DNA of 64,000 bases from Coturnix japonica (Eukaryota > Chordata > Aves > Galliformes > Phasianidae), in the NCBI RefSeq assembly GCF_001577835.2, contig NC_029518.1, positions 51,430,878 to 51,494,877 on the forward strand, given 5' to 3'. Made by a program: the position numbers and the translations under genes. The notes beneath the pieces were generated by a model, which was given only the letters and a program-made list of their open reading frames with translations, made no database searches and was not told the origin of the DNA. Of this stretch, positions 1 to 14,690 are shown piece by piece (positions within the stretch are counted from its first letter, which is position 1; each line of letters begins with the position of its first letter).

Positions 1-474
1 AAAAGCACAAGAGAGATGTTTAATCTTCAATTTCAGGAAGTAAAGATGTTCAAATAGGAACTTAGCTGCAGAACAAACTGCATGACTGCATTACCATGGT
101 ATTAGCTGGGCTGGCAGCCAGGGAAGTGATGCAGCTGTAGCTGCTAGGAAGCTCCTCTAGAGCAAGTAAATACTCACAGTGCAGAAACTTATTTCCAGCT
201 CATCACTGGAGGAAAGGATATTGTTGATGATTTTTTATGTTGGCTTTGTACGGTTCAATGTCACAGGATCTTCTGTCCTTGCACTTCCCACTGCACTTCC
301 TGTAGCCAAGCAGGCCCTACCTGTAGGAAATAAATACAAGTCCCAGACATTATCATTCTCCTTTAGAATCACTGCTGATTTGTGCAATCAGCCCAAATGC
401 TGTTTTTTTGTTTTTGGGTTTTTTTTTAAACTTCTGGTTATCAGGCTACATTTTGCTCAATTGCAAAATTTAGA

Positions 475-560
475 CTCAATGAATCACAGAACAGCCCAGG
501 CTGGAAGTGACTTTTTAAGGTCATCAGGTCTAATAATTCATAGGAAAAGGGAACCTAGAT
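475..560 (-). repeat. CR1 LINE fragment (3' end)
   Basis: On the plus strand it reads as a degraded form of the reversed CR1 tail: AATCACAGAA, then GGCTGGAAGTGAC and AAGGTCATC. This is the antisense of the CR1 3' end, so the element lies on the minus strand. It is short and diverged, hence old. Confidence 0.6.
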
Positions 561-2022
561 GAGCTTATCAAGCACCATGTAAAGTTTATTCTCACAAGAT
601 AAAGATAACACAAAAAACTTTCAAACTATCCATTAAATATCAATTTAAAGTTCTGGAATATCAACAGAAAGTGTCTTCCAAAGTGTAGAAATAGTTTATA
701 TACACAGACCTTGTTGATAGTATTTCAACAATAGAAAGTACAAACACAGTCTGTTTTCTTTCTGCATTATCTTCTCTCTGCTGTCCCCGTGCAATAAGAA
801 ATACCATCTGGTTTATGGACTGACCTGTATAGGAGAGAAGAAATGAAAAAGGCACAAGCCAACTGGTGCTGTCATTGAAAAAATGCTTCAGGACTGAAGT
901 GCAAACTGTAATATCCTATGGAGATTAATGTAAGCACTCCAGGTTTATGGTCATTCATTATTAAGCTTCTGGGAAAATAGAACAATATACCCTGATAGTT
1001 ATAAATACGTATTAGATCCTCTGAGTCGCTGCTGATTATTCAGCCCATATTTCTGTCACCATATTTCAAAATTAACTGAGAGAAAGCATTTAGAATTTGT
1101 AAAGTTACAAAAAAAAAACAAAACTCTCAAAAAGATACATTTAATGCTGACTGTAATGGAATTACACTAAGAGGGCAGACAGAAAATGGAAGGAGAGTGA
1201 GGTAGCTGGCAAAAACCTAGAGCTGATCTCCAAGGTCAGCTACTCAACAATGTCCTCAAGCTTGTACAGATTGTATTTCCTGAAACACGACATGAAAGTC
1301 CACGGTGTTCTTCTCAAGTGAACAATTTGCTCTGGTCACAGCACTGAGAACTAAATCTCTCTAGCAAGCATGGAGTCTTACAAAGTTCTGTTTCAAAGTC
1401 TGATCTTATGATATTGGCCTAGAGCTGGGGGAGAGGGGGGGGAACAACAGCCTACAACATTTAAAGCACAAATTAATCTTTCACAGTGTTAGGCAAATTT
1501 TGCAAGAAGAAAATGAGGCTCAAGTAGAGCACTGCAGGCTGCTAACAGCAGCAGTGAAAAGGTAAACACTTAATAACCTATCACCTTTGTTTAAACTCCC
1601 TGGGGCCTCACCTCTGCTAGCAGTCTTCTCTGCTTCTGGAGGAAGATGAGCTGGCCAATTATTTCATACACCATGTGCAGCAGCTCCCTTTAGGAGAATG
1701 TGCCCCCCGCATACCAAATAAATAAGCACACTGAAGTCAGTGGGGCCCATCCATTTTCATATTGCTGTATCTAAAATTACAGTTTCATTTCTGCATTACC
1801 TTGAGCTTAAACACAACCTCAAGGTTGTCAGTAGGCAACAGGCCAGGAGGAGCAGACCTGGCTGGATGCAGCCTAACCTGCATCCTCGTGAAGTCCTACA
1901 GAAAGCTGTCTGCATGAGCACATCTCCACCAGCAAACATCTCAGTCTTCTGAGTAGGAACAACAACTGTTGATGTGCTAGTGCCGAAAGAGTAAAATGAA
2001 TGAATAAAAATAATATTTAAAG

Positions 2023-2142
2023 AAAAAAAAAAAAAAAAAAAAAAATTTAACTAAATTGATTTTTATATTTTATCTGTAAAGAGTCTGAGAACTCCCTAAT
2101 TTGAAGGAAGGAAGGAAGGAAGGAAGGAAGGAAGGAAGGAAG

Positions 2143-2201
<59 letters not shown>

Positions 2202-2210
2202 GGAAGGAAG
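2023..2210. repeat. Poly-A / (GGAA)n compound microsatellite
   Basis: A 23-bp A run (2023-2045) is followed by about ten GAAG/GGAA units (2103-2143), a 47-bp A run (about 2147-2193) and a few further GGAA units to about 2210. The length is likely polymorphic and prone to sequencing error. Confidence 0.9.
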
Positions 2211-5200
2211 AAAATAAAAGGAACCCAAGGTTCTGTTTCTCACAATTGCAGCCTGGAAATTGCAGTAAGGAGTGAGTGACGGCCTCCCTCCACCCTCAGC
2301 CAGATCTGCATACAGCATTCCAGTCTATGTTTACAGCTGGGAAGAAATTGAATTACCTACCTAGTATTATTTTAGTATAAACGAACAGGAAGTCTTCACC
2401 AAAATTGATGACCCAGCGGGTGTTGCCCCTCCCTGACTGTACTGTGTACGCAGAGCTTTCTAGACTCCAATTTATTGGTTTGTCAGAAACTTCAGTTATT
2501 TTCATCAAGTTGAGTTTTACATTAAACATTCCTCCCCTTAATTGGAACCATGCGGATACATTTGGGCAGCATCCATATTCCTGCTCAAAATAAAAGGGGT
2601 ACTTTGTTACAAATTCAGCATACTTTGCTGTTAAATTATATTTTGCTAGCAATTACAATTAAATATGAAGTTCACACTTAATAGCAAACCTTGTAATCAT
2701 GTGGGAGTAGTTCTCCATCCGCGAACACCATGCGTGGGAGGGAGAAGGGAGAGCCCCCGCAGCCTCATTTTAATAATGAAATAAACAGTTCTGCTGGTGA
2801 GTAATTCAGGGATTTTAACACAGGGCAGTGGCAGGATGGAAATTGTTTAAGAAGCTTATTTAACCCTCTCACCTGCTACTTCTAGCTCTTTTAAGAGCTA
2901 TGCACACCACTGCAGGCATACAAGAGCAGAACGGCAGAAGGGAGCAGGGCAGGGGGCTGTGTCATATCTGATTTTATTCACGCTTTTCAGCCCCTCATGA
3001 AAATGACCAAGCTTGTAACAAAGTCACGCGAAGTCACTACTTCAGTACCAAGTAGGACACTTGATTTTAAAAGTGGGATGTGAGATATTGCGAATGTTAC
3101 ACGTTATGGTGGTATTTGTGCTTGCCTGAATGGTATTTCTACTGATACACCATGGAACTACAGAATGCAAATACAAATAAAAATACAAAAAATATACATT
3201 CTCATTCACATTCTAGTTTTCCTTACCTGAAACAAAGCTTTCAATCTGGGCATTTACATGAGGAAAATGCCTGAAAGACAAGCTCTCAGGAGTCACTGGA
3301 ATTAAATCTCCAATATCGACTTTACTGAAACAAAGAAAACCCAAGATTCACCAAATGACAGTACTTCAACCCAGCTGAAGTTAATTTCCTAGGTATTGCC
3401 TATAAAAACTTCTTCGTCTTGCAAATGAACCTTGTTTCCATGCTGTCCATTTGGCAGCAGCTGAAATCCATCCTCTACATTGAGGTGACTCTGCCCAGCT
3501 GCTATCACCTATCACTCGGGAATCTAACTCTGAAGAGCCCATCTCACATCATCCCTAGAGTGAATTATGGGACTCCCATATTCACCCACAAAGCTGACAT
3601 CACTCCTACAGTCCTGGGGCATGGCTGACCCCCACACCATGGAGTCAGAGGCTTCTGCTGCCCCTGCCAGCCCTCCTGCTTGCTTGGGAAGCTGCTGAGC
3701 ATGGAAGTATCAGTATCCATCAGTATGGATAGCAAATAGAACATTTGAATTTTTACAAAATAACAATCCTTAATATATCTTACAAGTGTTGTCACACTGT
3801 TAGGAAGTCTTGATAGATCCCAAAGGACTTCCCTGGCTGGTGATTCTCATAGTTTACTTCACAGAGAGTCCCAGCGCTGTGCTCCAGCTCATACTTTCTT
3901 CAGAGATGGCCAGATTTCCCTGAGGCTGATAGCAGAAGAAAACTGCAGCTGAGGAATCATAACCAGAAACATACTATTGAGCCTGAAGTACTATATTTCT
4001 TTCAGAGTTTGAATCAATCCCCATCATCCTGTAAATATGACCAAAAAGGTACTGTGCAGCAGGCCACATCATGCACTGAAAATGATTCTGCTTTGCACCA
4101 GCGGATTATTTCTGCTGTTTAAACAAGCCCCCTTCAACAACACATATTCTCATCTGTGTATTTTTAATAGAAGCATAATTTTTGTCATATGTTATAATGA
4201 ATAGCATACAACTGAACAGTGTGCATAAGACTGTAATTCCATCTGGGAGTTTGCTGACATTGATAAACCACTCAGGTTCTGCTTTTGTGGTTCGTGCCAT
4301 TACAGCGGCTCAACAGGATTACAGTCCTGTTAGGTACAGTTGGCTGTAGACATTATACCACACGAAAATGACTGTATGCTTTGTTAAAGAAAAGGTTTGA
4401 ATTTACGTAACGTAATGCATAACTGAAAATTCTCATCAATGGTCTGATAATGCGGTGCTAAAAATGATCTTTATGTTATTAGCTGAGTGGCTTGTTTATT
4501 TTATTTAAGATTCCTCATCACAGGCAATGAAAATAGTTTAGTTGGATTTAATTATATCTATACTGAGGGACCGAAGCATTTCCCTTGTAATTTTGTGGCA
4601 TCACTACTTTTATAGTATATGAAAACCAGAACATTGCACTGCCCATAAAGGAAAGTGAACCAGACAAGTCTAGTAAATTCAAACTCTAAGCTGAGTTAAA
4701 CACATACACACAAAAGCAGATAAAGAGTGAAAACTGTGGTTTCACTTCTTTTTTCAATTCAAAACATTGATTGTGATAGCAGTAGCCCTGCCAGGGATTG
4801 TTTAAAACATATAATAACATGCTCCTTTAATTTGATTATAATTAATAGATTAATCCATGTGTGCATTCCCCTTGAATGAAGCTCATGTTAAGACACATTT
4901 CCCTTGTAAAACCACAAAAGCTCCAATGAATGGGAGCTTTCATTCTTCTGCACTGTATTCCCACTTTGTTTGGATCACCAGCATTTTTAGAAATGAAGGC
5001 CATGCATTCTTGTTTCAAGTGTGGCCTCACCACACTTATTGACATCTAGTTCACAGTATAATAACAGCAATAATGAAAAAGTCCAGATTGTCCCTGGACA
5101 GAGAGATGGTAATTATTTCTGATGAGAATTTTTTCTGTTTGTACAAACCACTGATGACGCCCATTGCTGCCTTACTGAAGAGTGGGGGCATGAAGCCCAG

Positions 5201-8200
5201 TGCCACCTTATCTGGCTCTGCTGTGTCCTCTGTGGGAAGACTATTACCTCTCTCCCACCATGCATTTGATTGCCAGATTTTGCATTAAACAAACATACAG
5301 CAGCACCAGCAGAAAGGTCACCAAAATGGGTTACGGTGGACCATGCGAACAGGACAAAGCGAACTAGAATATAACCACATTTTGTCCCCATCCCCACAGT
5401 GATTTTACAGAGCCACCACTCACCTTGCAGCAGCACACCAGCCTCAGGTGCTCAGAAGAACCCAAGCTTTTAGCAACACAGTAATTTCACCCTCTGAACA
5501 GGACCTTCTCTGTAGGAGAAAGTATTCACTGACGTAGCTTGCACTACAAACTCCCCTAGTGGAGCTGTAGTGTCTATTGGCTGGAAGTTTTTTTGCTGAC
5601 AGTGTTTATACCAGGTGTCCAAGTGATTTAAGTTGTATCTCTCAATAGAGCTTTCCCTGGTATAGGAACACTCACCAGAACTGCTAATTAGCAGTATTTT
5701 TCTTCTCTTCCTGTGCTCGTAGCTGACAAAGCTGTGTATGCAAAACGTTTGAATGCAGACAGACCTATTACTTCTGGGGAAGCCACAAAATGGACAGTAA
5801 ATGAATCCTGGGCTGATGGAGACAAGGAGAGGGCTGATAGAGCAGTGATGAGTGAAGCACATTCTGATGGATCCTGAGCAACATTCAACAATAACACCAA
5901 AATACATAAATAAATATCTGGCTTTTATGGTTTCAAGTTACTCTTACAGAAGTTCTCTGGAGTCAAAGCTGAAGAAAACAGAAGGCAATCACCAATGAAG
6001 TGAGCTTTTTAGTAATTTAAGATGCTAAACACTGACTAACCTTAAAATATCACAGTGATTAGAAAAACTTCATTATGGCACCTTCCAACTTAACATGGTC
6101 TTTGTCATCCAGATGTGTCTTCTCACCTGACTAACCAACACAGATTTTCCCTCTGCTAACATTCTACAGTTATGACAAGTCCTGAAATGGGAGTAAGGCA
6201 CCAAGGCCCAACCCTCTTCTCTCATGCTCATCATTAATAACTTTGTCAGCTAAGCAATTAAATCATCTTCATCATTAGTGCGACACAGAAAGAACACAAC
6301 TTGATCCCAGGTGGAATCCACAACACTGTCAATCTTAAAATATATTGTTTAAAGTAGGCAAATTTGATCTGGAGTCGCTGAAAGAATAAATTTGGAAGAC
6401 CACCAGGTCATTTCTACAGAATCTTTTCCACAAATGTAATGGCACTTTAATGGAGGTTACACTACATACACATATAAACAACAGAAAATTAGTGTATATC
6501 AGTTATGATAATGTTTTCTGCTAAGCACTGAAAAATTACTGGAAAACCACTTAATAACTATCAAATGTTTTATAATAGCGTCAGCTGAGTGATTTCTTGC
6601 TCTAAGAAAAGGCACAGCCTCACAGTGAATTCCACAGTGTCTCTGCCACAGCTAAATCAGTAATGCTCCAAGCTTTATGAAAAGCATTACTGCTGTAATA
6701 CATCTCCTAATAATTTGTTTACCTAGAGAATGACAAATGAAATACTCCAGAAGATACTAATCAGGAAACAACACATTAAGACTGCATAAGTCAGACACAA
6801 GGACAGAGCTGTTCCATGGGCACTTCCAGAATTTTTGGGAGATTTGTGACTGGCATTGTGACAAGCACAACTAGAAGTGGCTGTTAGCTGGAAGAAATGC
6901 AGCCTTGCAGCAAACCCCCTTTAGCACCGTTCTCCCTCCTCCCTTGGTAGGGCTCACCACTTGGATCAGAGCATTCCACATACAACACAGGTCTCAGAAC
7001 CAGCCCGGAGCAATTTGTTTGCTCCATGATTTTCACACCCAACATCCAGACAAACCATCCCTGTGAAGTTTCCATTCTTTTCTCATTGTCCTGCATTTTT
7101 GCTCCCCATGTCTCCTCTATCACAAGCAATAGCACCAAACCAGTGCAAAACTCAACCACCTTTGTTCAACTTTTAAGAAACTGTAAAGCTTGAAAGCATG
7201 GACTGAATTTTGTCTTGAACATCTTACACAATTTCAGTGTAGACAATAAAGAGATATAATGCTGCAAAGACATCATCCCACATCTGCAGTCAGAAACAAA
7301 ACAAAACAAAAGTACTGTAAGAGTTAAGACCTGACCTGTTTTTCACTTTCTTTTTTATTCCTATTCAGAGAAAGCAAATCTGCATATTTTACTATGGGTG
7401 TATGCTTCCCCCCATGTTATATATTACTAGAGCTCAATTGAACTACAAGTCCTATCATCTGTTTTGTACAGAAGGTGGGCACACAGTTCTAATTCCCTGT
7501 AGCAAAGAGACATGAAGTGATGTGTGCTCTGCATTAGAATTCCTAAGATTTCAGAACAATCAATATGTCCTACCCATTGCTTTTCAAAACATACCATCCT
7601 GAATAAGGGTGCTAAGGGAGAGGTGGATCTTCTTTCACACTGGGACTCTTCATTGCTAAGAATTTTATTTCAAGGACTTCAACCCAGACTTTAGACTTTG
7701 CATGTGGATGAAGGGCCCAACTTCCTACTTGCAAGTACTTCTTGCTTTAAGAGACAGGGCAGCTGACAGTGCTTACATTTGCTGGGATTTATTTAACTGA
7801 CTTTCAGCATGCCCTACTGTCCATGCAGGTTTACAGTCTCCTAGGCTGCAATTTGAGCTTTGGGGTATATCCAGATTGCATGCTGAGAGTAAAACTGCAA
7901 CTCTGAACAGTTTTTAGGTGGCTGTGGTCAGGGTAAAGTGGCCATTTGGAGCTATGCACACACTGTTTTTAAGCACTGACCCTGCCTTTTATCTTCTTCC
8001 AGGGCCTTCCCCCACATACAGTTCACCAACAGAGCACAATGTGTTTCTCTCTCTGTGGGATTTACTGGGGTTTTGTTTATTTGCTTTGTTGGTCTGGTTT
8101 AGGTTTTTGTTTGTTTGCTTTTAGGAGAGAGATTCTCTCCATTCTTAACAAATTTGAGGATTGTTTTAATATTAGTGGGTACTATTTAGACACTAGATGG

Positions 8201-11200
8201 AAGCACACGAAGTAAAAACAACTGAAGGCCATCTAATTCTGGCTTTTTCTGTAAAAAGAAATTCTGCTTTTTCTAAAGGAGGGATGCATAAACAATGAAC
8301 CCAGATCTGACCCAAGCTACTTTTGTTCACAGAGTAGCAACAAACCATGCACCAGGGGGACGTGGCAGATGGTCATCGCAGGCTCACTTTACTTCCTGAC
8401 AAGCAGGCACCTCATTTCACTGACCATTTTAAATATCTACCTTAAGATGAAACTAAGTGATCCCAATTTATTTATTTTTTCATTTTTACATCAACAGTAA
8501 AGATTCACAAATTATAACTAACTTGGAGATAGATAGGTTTGCTAAATTAGTTGTGAAGCCATAAACAGAGACAACAGAGGAGAGAGATCAGATCACTTAC
8601 CAGAAGAAAGTAACTATCAGTTCTAGTGTTTTGTCCCATGAATTGCTTCAGCATCTTACATTAGAGTCGCTGACAAAAAAAAACCCAAGTCCCAAGAAAC
8701 TGCTTGAGCAGTAAACTTCTCATTCCCTGTTTCCAGTTCAAGATTGCATCTGCTGAACTACAAATCAGGCTTTATTCACCACTTCTTTTGGCCCTGAGAT
8801 GCCACCATTCTTGGCTGCAAAGGTCTTACAACAAAACAGGTACAGCCCCTACCTGGATTAAAAAAAAAAAAAAACAACTGAAAGGGCTGGATTACTTCAG
8901 AATGGAAATCAGTAAAAACCACTATTGGAGAAACTTCCTAACATGGGAAATGGCTATTAACATGGATATTTGTTTGCTAAAATAAAAATATACTCATTAA
9001 ATATTACACACTTAGAAATTAAGTAGGTACTTCAGATTTTTAAGTAAAAATGTGTGTGAAACTCAAACATCATTATTAACATATTTAAAAAATAAATAGG
9101 TGGAGATAATATGAATCATCTGCAAGCACAATGTCTTCTCTCCCTATTCAGGGGAAACGTGCCTCCTCTTGGAGAGTGTGTTTGTACATGCACATACTTG
9201 CATGTGCGTGAACATTTTCAGTGGTGGCAGGAAAGGAAACAAATTTTCTTAGTGTCTCCAGAAAAATAAAAGACTCAGATCATGGTGCATTTTTCCTTAA
9301 ATAAACAAACTATGAGTCGCAAAATAACAATGTGGAAACTTCTTCTCTGTATCAGCATGAATTTCTGAAGTATTAGACTATAATATATTTTATAGTGCGA
9401 CGCATTTGTAAATGTTTTCAAGAGTAAAGAGTAATAATATTATTTTAACCTAATGGAATCTTTTTCTTTTTAAATAGAGCTATGATTAAGAGGAAACATC
9501 AATCTACATTAATCTAACTGCATGATGCATATGGTAGTTGATGTCTTAATTCTATGCATACAACAAATTACCTCATGTTTGAAGCTGTTTTGTTTGAGCT
9601 TCTCCTTGTCTGTTTGCCTTACTGTTATCCTACCACGCTGCCTTCTAAGTACCGGAAGTCTACTTGGAAACATTTTTTGTCTGGTCATTTTTTTTCAGTT
9701 GACCACAATTCCTTGAGATAATTGCTTTAACATTGCCTTTATGGCCGGGCTGTTTCAAATTGATGTAGCATTACCTTGCAAGAACTCCCTGTGTTTTTGT
9801 CAGTTTTTTCCCAAGACTGAGATCTTTAAAAATGACATTCTTTTCCACTGAGGCTGTCTGATGATAAGAGCCAATGTCCTAAACTCCTTACCTAATGCAG
9901 CTTCAATGCATTTCCCTCCAACTCTGTTCTTTGTTCTACTAATTTTCTGATGGCTACTCAATTTTCACCAAAGTTTGGCACAATATTTCAGTTGCTCAGC
10001 AACTAGCAGTCAGTGGATTCCAGGCTTTCCAGGCCACTCAGACGCTGCAAGTGTCTTAGGACCAGGGAACCGTGGCAGTGAGAAACAAGATGGGAGGGAC
10101 CACTGAGACTTCCTACAAGAACCAAGGAGACATTCCATGGATGAGACTTGGGTAAGTTTGAATAAAAGTTATTCATGATCCAATTAGAAATCAGCCCACC
10201 ACCTACATAAGCTTGTTTAATGGAAATTGATACACAGTGATACTCTCCCAAGCCCAAACATTACAGCAGTCATGTAACAAAAATGTTAGCTGGCATATCA
10301 CAGGAATATCAAAATGCAGAACACTGGGAAGTCATTTGTATTTTGGGGAACTCTTCACTCAGTATACCACAGATTAAACGTCTGTTCCACTATTGTTGGC
10401 AGACTGTGATTTCGTGTAAAGCTCTATCCAGGAGTAGGATCCATGACACACATACTTATCACAACACAAAGTATATCCTGAAGATATTTCACGTTAAGCA
10501 GATGAAACACATGGCAGAAAAAGCCGTTACCCCTCACACTGAGGTTGGTGAGCTGAGGGACAGACATGCTCTAGCTTCCATAGTAATCACTGGCAGAGCT
10601 GGGAAATAATCCAAAGCCAGCATCCTAACCATAAAACCATGCTTGTTCTCCTGGCATAGATAGAAACAGAAACATGCCAGAGATGGAAAGCAAACACCAA
10701 GTAACAGAATGGCCCCCTAAAGAATTTTGTTCCCAGAGGAGAGATTAAAGTCTTGCAGTACATATAAACACCTGCCTAATGATGACAGAATTGAATTTAT
10801 TGCTTCATGCAACAAAAATGCCTCAGAAATAAGATACTAGACTTACTATTAAGATCATCCAAAACATACCACGTGTTGTAGGTATCATAAACTTCAGATG
10901 ATCGGCCTAAAACATCTGCAGCACATGTACTATCTGGTGAACACCAAGGCACAGCTCATAGAAACTCTGCCCGGGACCCTCCAGAGATTGTAAAGTAGCT
11001 GAGACATGATAGGATCGAAAGAACACCTCACTTCATGAACCTCTACCACTACCTCAGCACAGCAGCTCCAGTGGAAGCACTGCCAAATGCCTAACTTGCA
11101 CACCCTCTCCTTCAGCATATCATGCTCTTCGGTTAGTGGAAACACATTTCTGAGGCTGGGATGATAAGTCTGAACAAAGACCTTAACACACAACTGCTGC

Positions 11201-13383
11201 ACTTTTCCCATTGGGAATCAACCATCTTCTATAAGCACTTAAACTGTAAAATCTTCCAGTAAAAGAACACCGAGCTTCAAAAAAAATGTTAATCAAATGC
11301 AATTAAAAAAAAGAAAGCCACAACCAAATCTTTCTAATTCACCTCATCTCATCCACATGGGCAAAAAACAAAGCAGCTATATCACAATGAGCATCTGTTG
11401 CGACAAGTAGTATCAGCTCCTAGGCTGCCCATACAAAACACTTTACCAGCTCTACTGTATTTGCAGTTGGTACAAGTAAGAGCAATTGCCATAAAACTGT
11501 CTATACTCAGTTTGACAGTGATGTTAAAGGTGAAGAACCATAATTTATATATTGGCTGTGGTATAGCTAAAACCACAGTACAAATGGCAAAAAGATCCAC
11601 ACTGCAGTCATCTGATATTGTTGGATTTCTTTTCTCTTACAAAAGAAAGTTTTCATGGCTTTTTTATTGTTAGAAGATGTAATCAAGGTGGTCACTCTTG
11701 ATTGAAGAGAATTAATCATGTGGGCTGAGGAGGAACCATATTTGCAGATCGTAAATTAGGTGAAAAGAATCCATATTTATTTATTTTCATTTCTTCTCCT
11801 CTGAGCAAAAATCCCTACTTCATTATCTGGAGCAACTGGCAATTTCAATATACAGTCCTTACAAGTTACAAGTTTAGCTTTGCTCCTCAGATATCGAGCC
11901 AATAACAGCCAAGAGAAAGAAAAAACAAATAAATCCTCGCCCCCACTCACCCTTTCACCACCTTCACAATTCTGCTCCTCTCAGAAAGACCTGAGAGAAC
12001 TGGTGAGCTTTGCAGCGTGCCAGAGAAGTCAGTGTGCATGGGCTAGTGTAGATGAAAGGAAGAAATGCCTACTAAAGTGCCAAGAGCTCCCTCACTACTA
12101 TACCAAAAAAGTGCCAGCTCACTCAGTTCACTGGGCCTAGTATGGATCCCATTAGCCTTCATTCCTGAGCCAGATGTTAATCAAGCAGATTGATTAAAGA
12201 TTTGTATAGAAAAAACATCCCAGCCACCCAAGTTTCTTGACCATCCAGGGGCCAAAGTAGCCACCTCCTCTTCACGTGCTCCCTCTGCAAGTGCTACTGA
12301 TTCTTTTTAAGTCTGTGATAATGAAAGAAGGCTTTAGGTAGCCACCTGGGCTCTTTAGCATTCCTGGGAGCACATCCACCACGTCCTTTCCAATCAAGGA
12401 TGCCCTCAGGTTGACATCAATGATCCACTTGCCCTGTTTTATCTCACACAGTGGCTACTGTGGGATTTGCTCAAGGACGGTACATGGAACAAGACGCTGA
12501 GGTCCAATCTTTGTACTGATCCTGCATCACGCTTTTAGATTACAAATATCATCAGGAAGATTCTTACCTATTGCCAAAAGTATCTGATCTGCACCTTTTA
12601 TCCATTACTTTGTCTAATTCACTTTGAACTTCTTGACTGACTTCACACTTCCTTGCAGCAGCAAGTTGCCGAGGTTTATCACACAGTTTGAGGAAATAGA
12701 GTTTTTAAAATTCACTTTGAATTATCTCCTATCAGTTTCAATCCACATCTCCAGTCTGGTATTATGGGATCTGGTAAATAAGGTTAGCGCTCATCTTTTG
12801 AATTGCTCTTGATATGGTAAATCAAAGCCATCTCTATTCAGCCTTCTCTCCAAACTGAAGTGAGCCTGCTGTTACACACCCCTAATAACTTTTGGAGTAA
12901 TTCTAGCTTGTTGTTTTAAATCCTTTTTTTGTCTTCAAACTATGCTTTCCATGAGATGGGGAGACAGTGCAGTAATCAAGATGTGGGGACATAAAAGACT
13001 TTCTACAGTGAGAAAATTGTTCTCAATACCCATCCCAATAGGGGCAGTTTTGGCTGCAGCTGAACACGGAGCCAATGGTGACAAAGAAATGTTAAGTCAG
13101 CACGGCTTGGATTATTCTAAATCACCACAAAGCTTTTTTGGAGATGCCAGAAATAAGTTCAGGCAAGTGACCAGGCTGATATAACACGAGATAATGCTGT
13201 GCAGAGATAAGTCCTTGCTTAAGCCCTGGAATATAATTCCCTTAATGTAGTGCACAGACTCCTAGATTTTCTCAGCTAATGTGTTTACAATAACAATGCA
13301 TTTGGTAAAACGGACAGTCCAACAGCCTCTCCCACGCATATGAAACCCTTTCACATCAATACCTCTCTTACAGGTAGGGCCCA

Positions 13384-13632
13384 CAAAATCATTAAGGTTG
13401 GAAAACATCACATAGTCCAACCAGCAACCTATGCCCACCATGCCCACTAACTACACCCCTCAATGTCACATCCACATGGTTCTTGAACACCTCCAGGGAC
13501 GGTGACTCCACCACCTCCTTGGGCAGCCTGTGCCACTGCCTCAATGCTCCTTCTGAGAAGCTTTTCCTAATAGCCAACCTGAACCTCCCCAGAGCAACTT
13601 GAGGCCTCTTTCTCCTCCACCTCCAAGACACC
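13384..13632 (-). repeat. CR1 LINE, 3'-truncated copy
   Basis: Plus-strand text shows reversed CR1 3' sequence: TTAAGGTTGGAAAA, TAGTCCAACC, GACTCCACCACCTCC, GGGCAGCCTGTGCCA and CTGAGAAGC in the usual order. The element is therefore on the minus strand. The open frame of 108 aa across it is a relic of the CR1 reverse-transcriptase ORF end or is chance. Confidence 0.85.
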
Positions 13633-14499
13633 CAGAGCACTGTATACAGGCGAACATCTGAATTATCGATAAAAACCAGCCAGTAACAAATTCTCCCCAA
13701 TTTAAATCTTGTTTTCAATCACTGAGAAAATCTACCAGTACTCCATCTGAAGGCCAACGCAGAGCCATCATCTGACAGAACAGCTTCCTTCTCCCCCAGC
13801 GCTGCGTGTCTTCTCCCTCCCCATGCAGGCCACTGATGCACCTCAAAAAATATTTACGAGTTCTCATTCAAGTACTTCAGCTGATAAATTTAATATCACA
13901 ATCCCCGGGGTAAGCAAAAATAAAATAAAATAATAAAATATTGCATTGGCCTTCGCACATGTGGAGATTATATTACTTCACAATGAAACCCAGCAAGCTG
14001 CACGTTACAGCTTTTACCACAATCTCCTCGGTAGGAATGTTTCAAATACATTGCATATGTGTGAATACAATATAAGCATGCTGAAATGCTTTGAACACTG
14101 TAATACATCAGACACTTCAGGGAGAAGGGGGAAAAAATATGCTTTCACCTATCCTGGCTCTTATCTGAAGCCTGCACACCCCTTAAGAGCTCCATCTGAT
14201 GCAGGTGTGTTCTAGCCTCACACAGCGCTGCCCACAAAACCAACCTACAGAGCTATTCTCTAAACAATCCTCTCCTTAAAACGTGTCCCCAGAACCTCGG
14301 CCAGTCTGTATCTTATTCATTAACTTAGAGATCTCTGTGAAAGAAAAGAAAGCAGGCAATGCTGCTCGCCCTGAGAAAAACAGATTAAAACAGCCACAGC
14401 TGTACAACAAAGCCCTTTGCTTTATTCGCTCGCTTTTCTACACGCCGTAAAAGCCCAAACATCTGACTCATTTGGATTTTACAAGGCTATCACGCTGGA

Positions 14500-14690
14500 A
14501 AATGTGCATAAAAATCGACAGCATTCAAAGGCGCTGAGGAGTTCCACGCCACGTTCTCTTCCTCCGCAGCCGGGATCACCGCCGCACCTGCTGCCGTTAC
14601 TCTGCGGGAGCTGCAGCGGACCGCGGCCCGTAGCCGTAGCAATAGCGCTCCCTTGTGTCCGGCCGGCACCGCGAGCTGCCGCACGGCATC
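14500..14690. promoter_or_regulatory. Isolated small CpG-rich island
   Basis: In AT-rich surroundings this stretch of about 170-190 bp is GC-rich with roughly 20 CpG dinucleotides, for example CCGCGGCCCG and CCGGCCGGCACCGCG. It ends abruptly at a CR1 copy. No splice-coherent coding exon was found next to it. It could be the start of an unannotated non-coding transcript or a distal element, or it could be the remnant of a longer island cut by the CR1. The function is not known. Confidence 0.4.

Larger units (their letters stand above)
1..13380. other. Gene-poor intergenic DNA
   Basis: No coding exon, tRNA or known RNA gene was recognised in this stretch. Open frames are all short (145 aa at most), have no recognisable domain and are not flanked by coherent splice sites. 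Composition is AT-rich with scattered A/T runs. The only repeats I can name are a CR1 scrap near 475-560 and a GGAA/poly-A microsatellite at 2023-2210. By synteny with human 6q23 this would be the long spacer between RPS12 and EYA4. That placement is inference, because no EYA4 exon is visible. Confidence 0.6.

Noticed and set aside
5470-5907. 145-aa open frame on the minus strand
   Set aside because: Cysteine-rich but no domain, signal or splice context was recognised, and a second frame overlaps it. Probably chance.
14500-14690. First exon of EYA4
   Set aside because: EYA4 is the expected next gene in synteny, but in human it starts hundreds of kilobases away and no EYA4 coding or splice signal is visible here.
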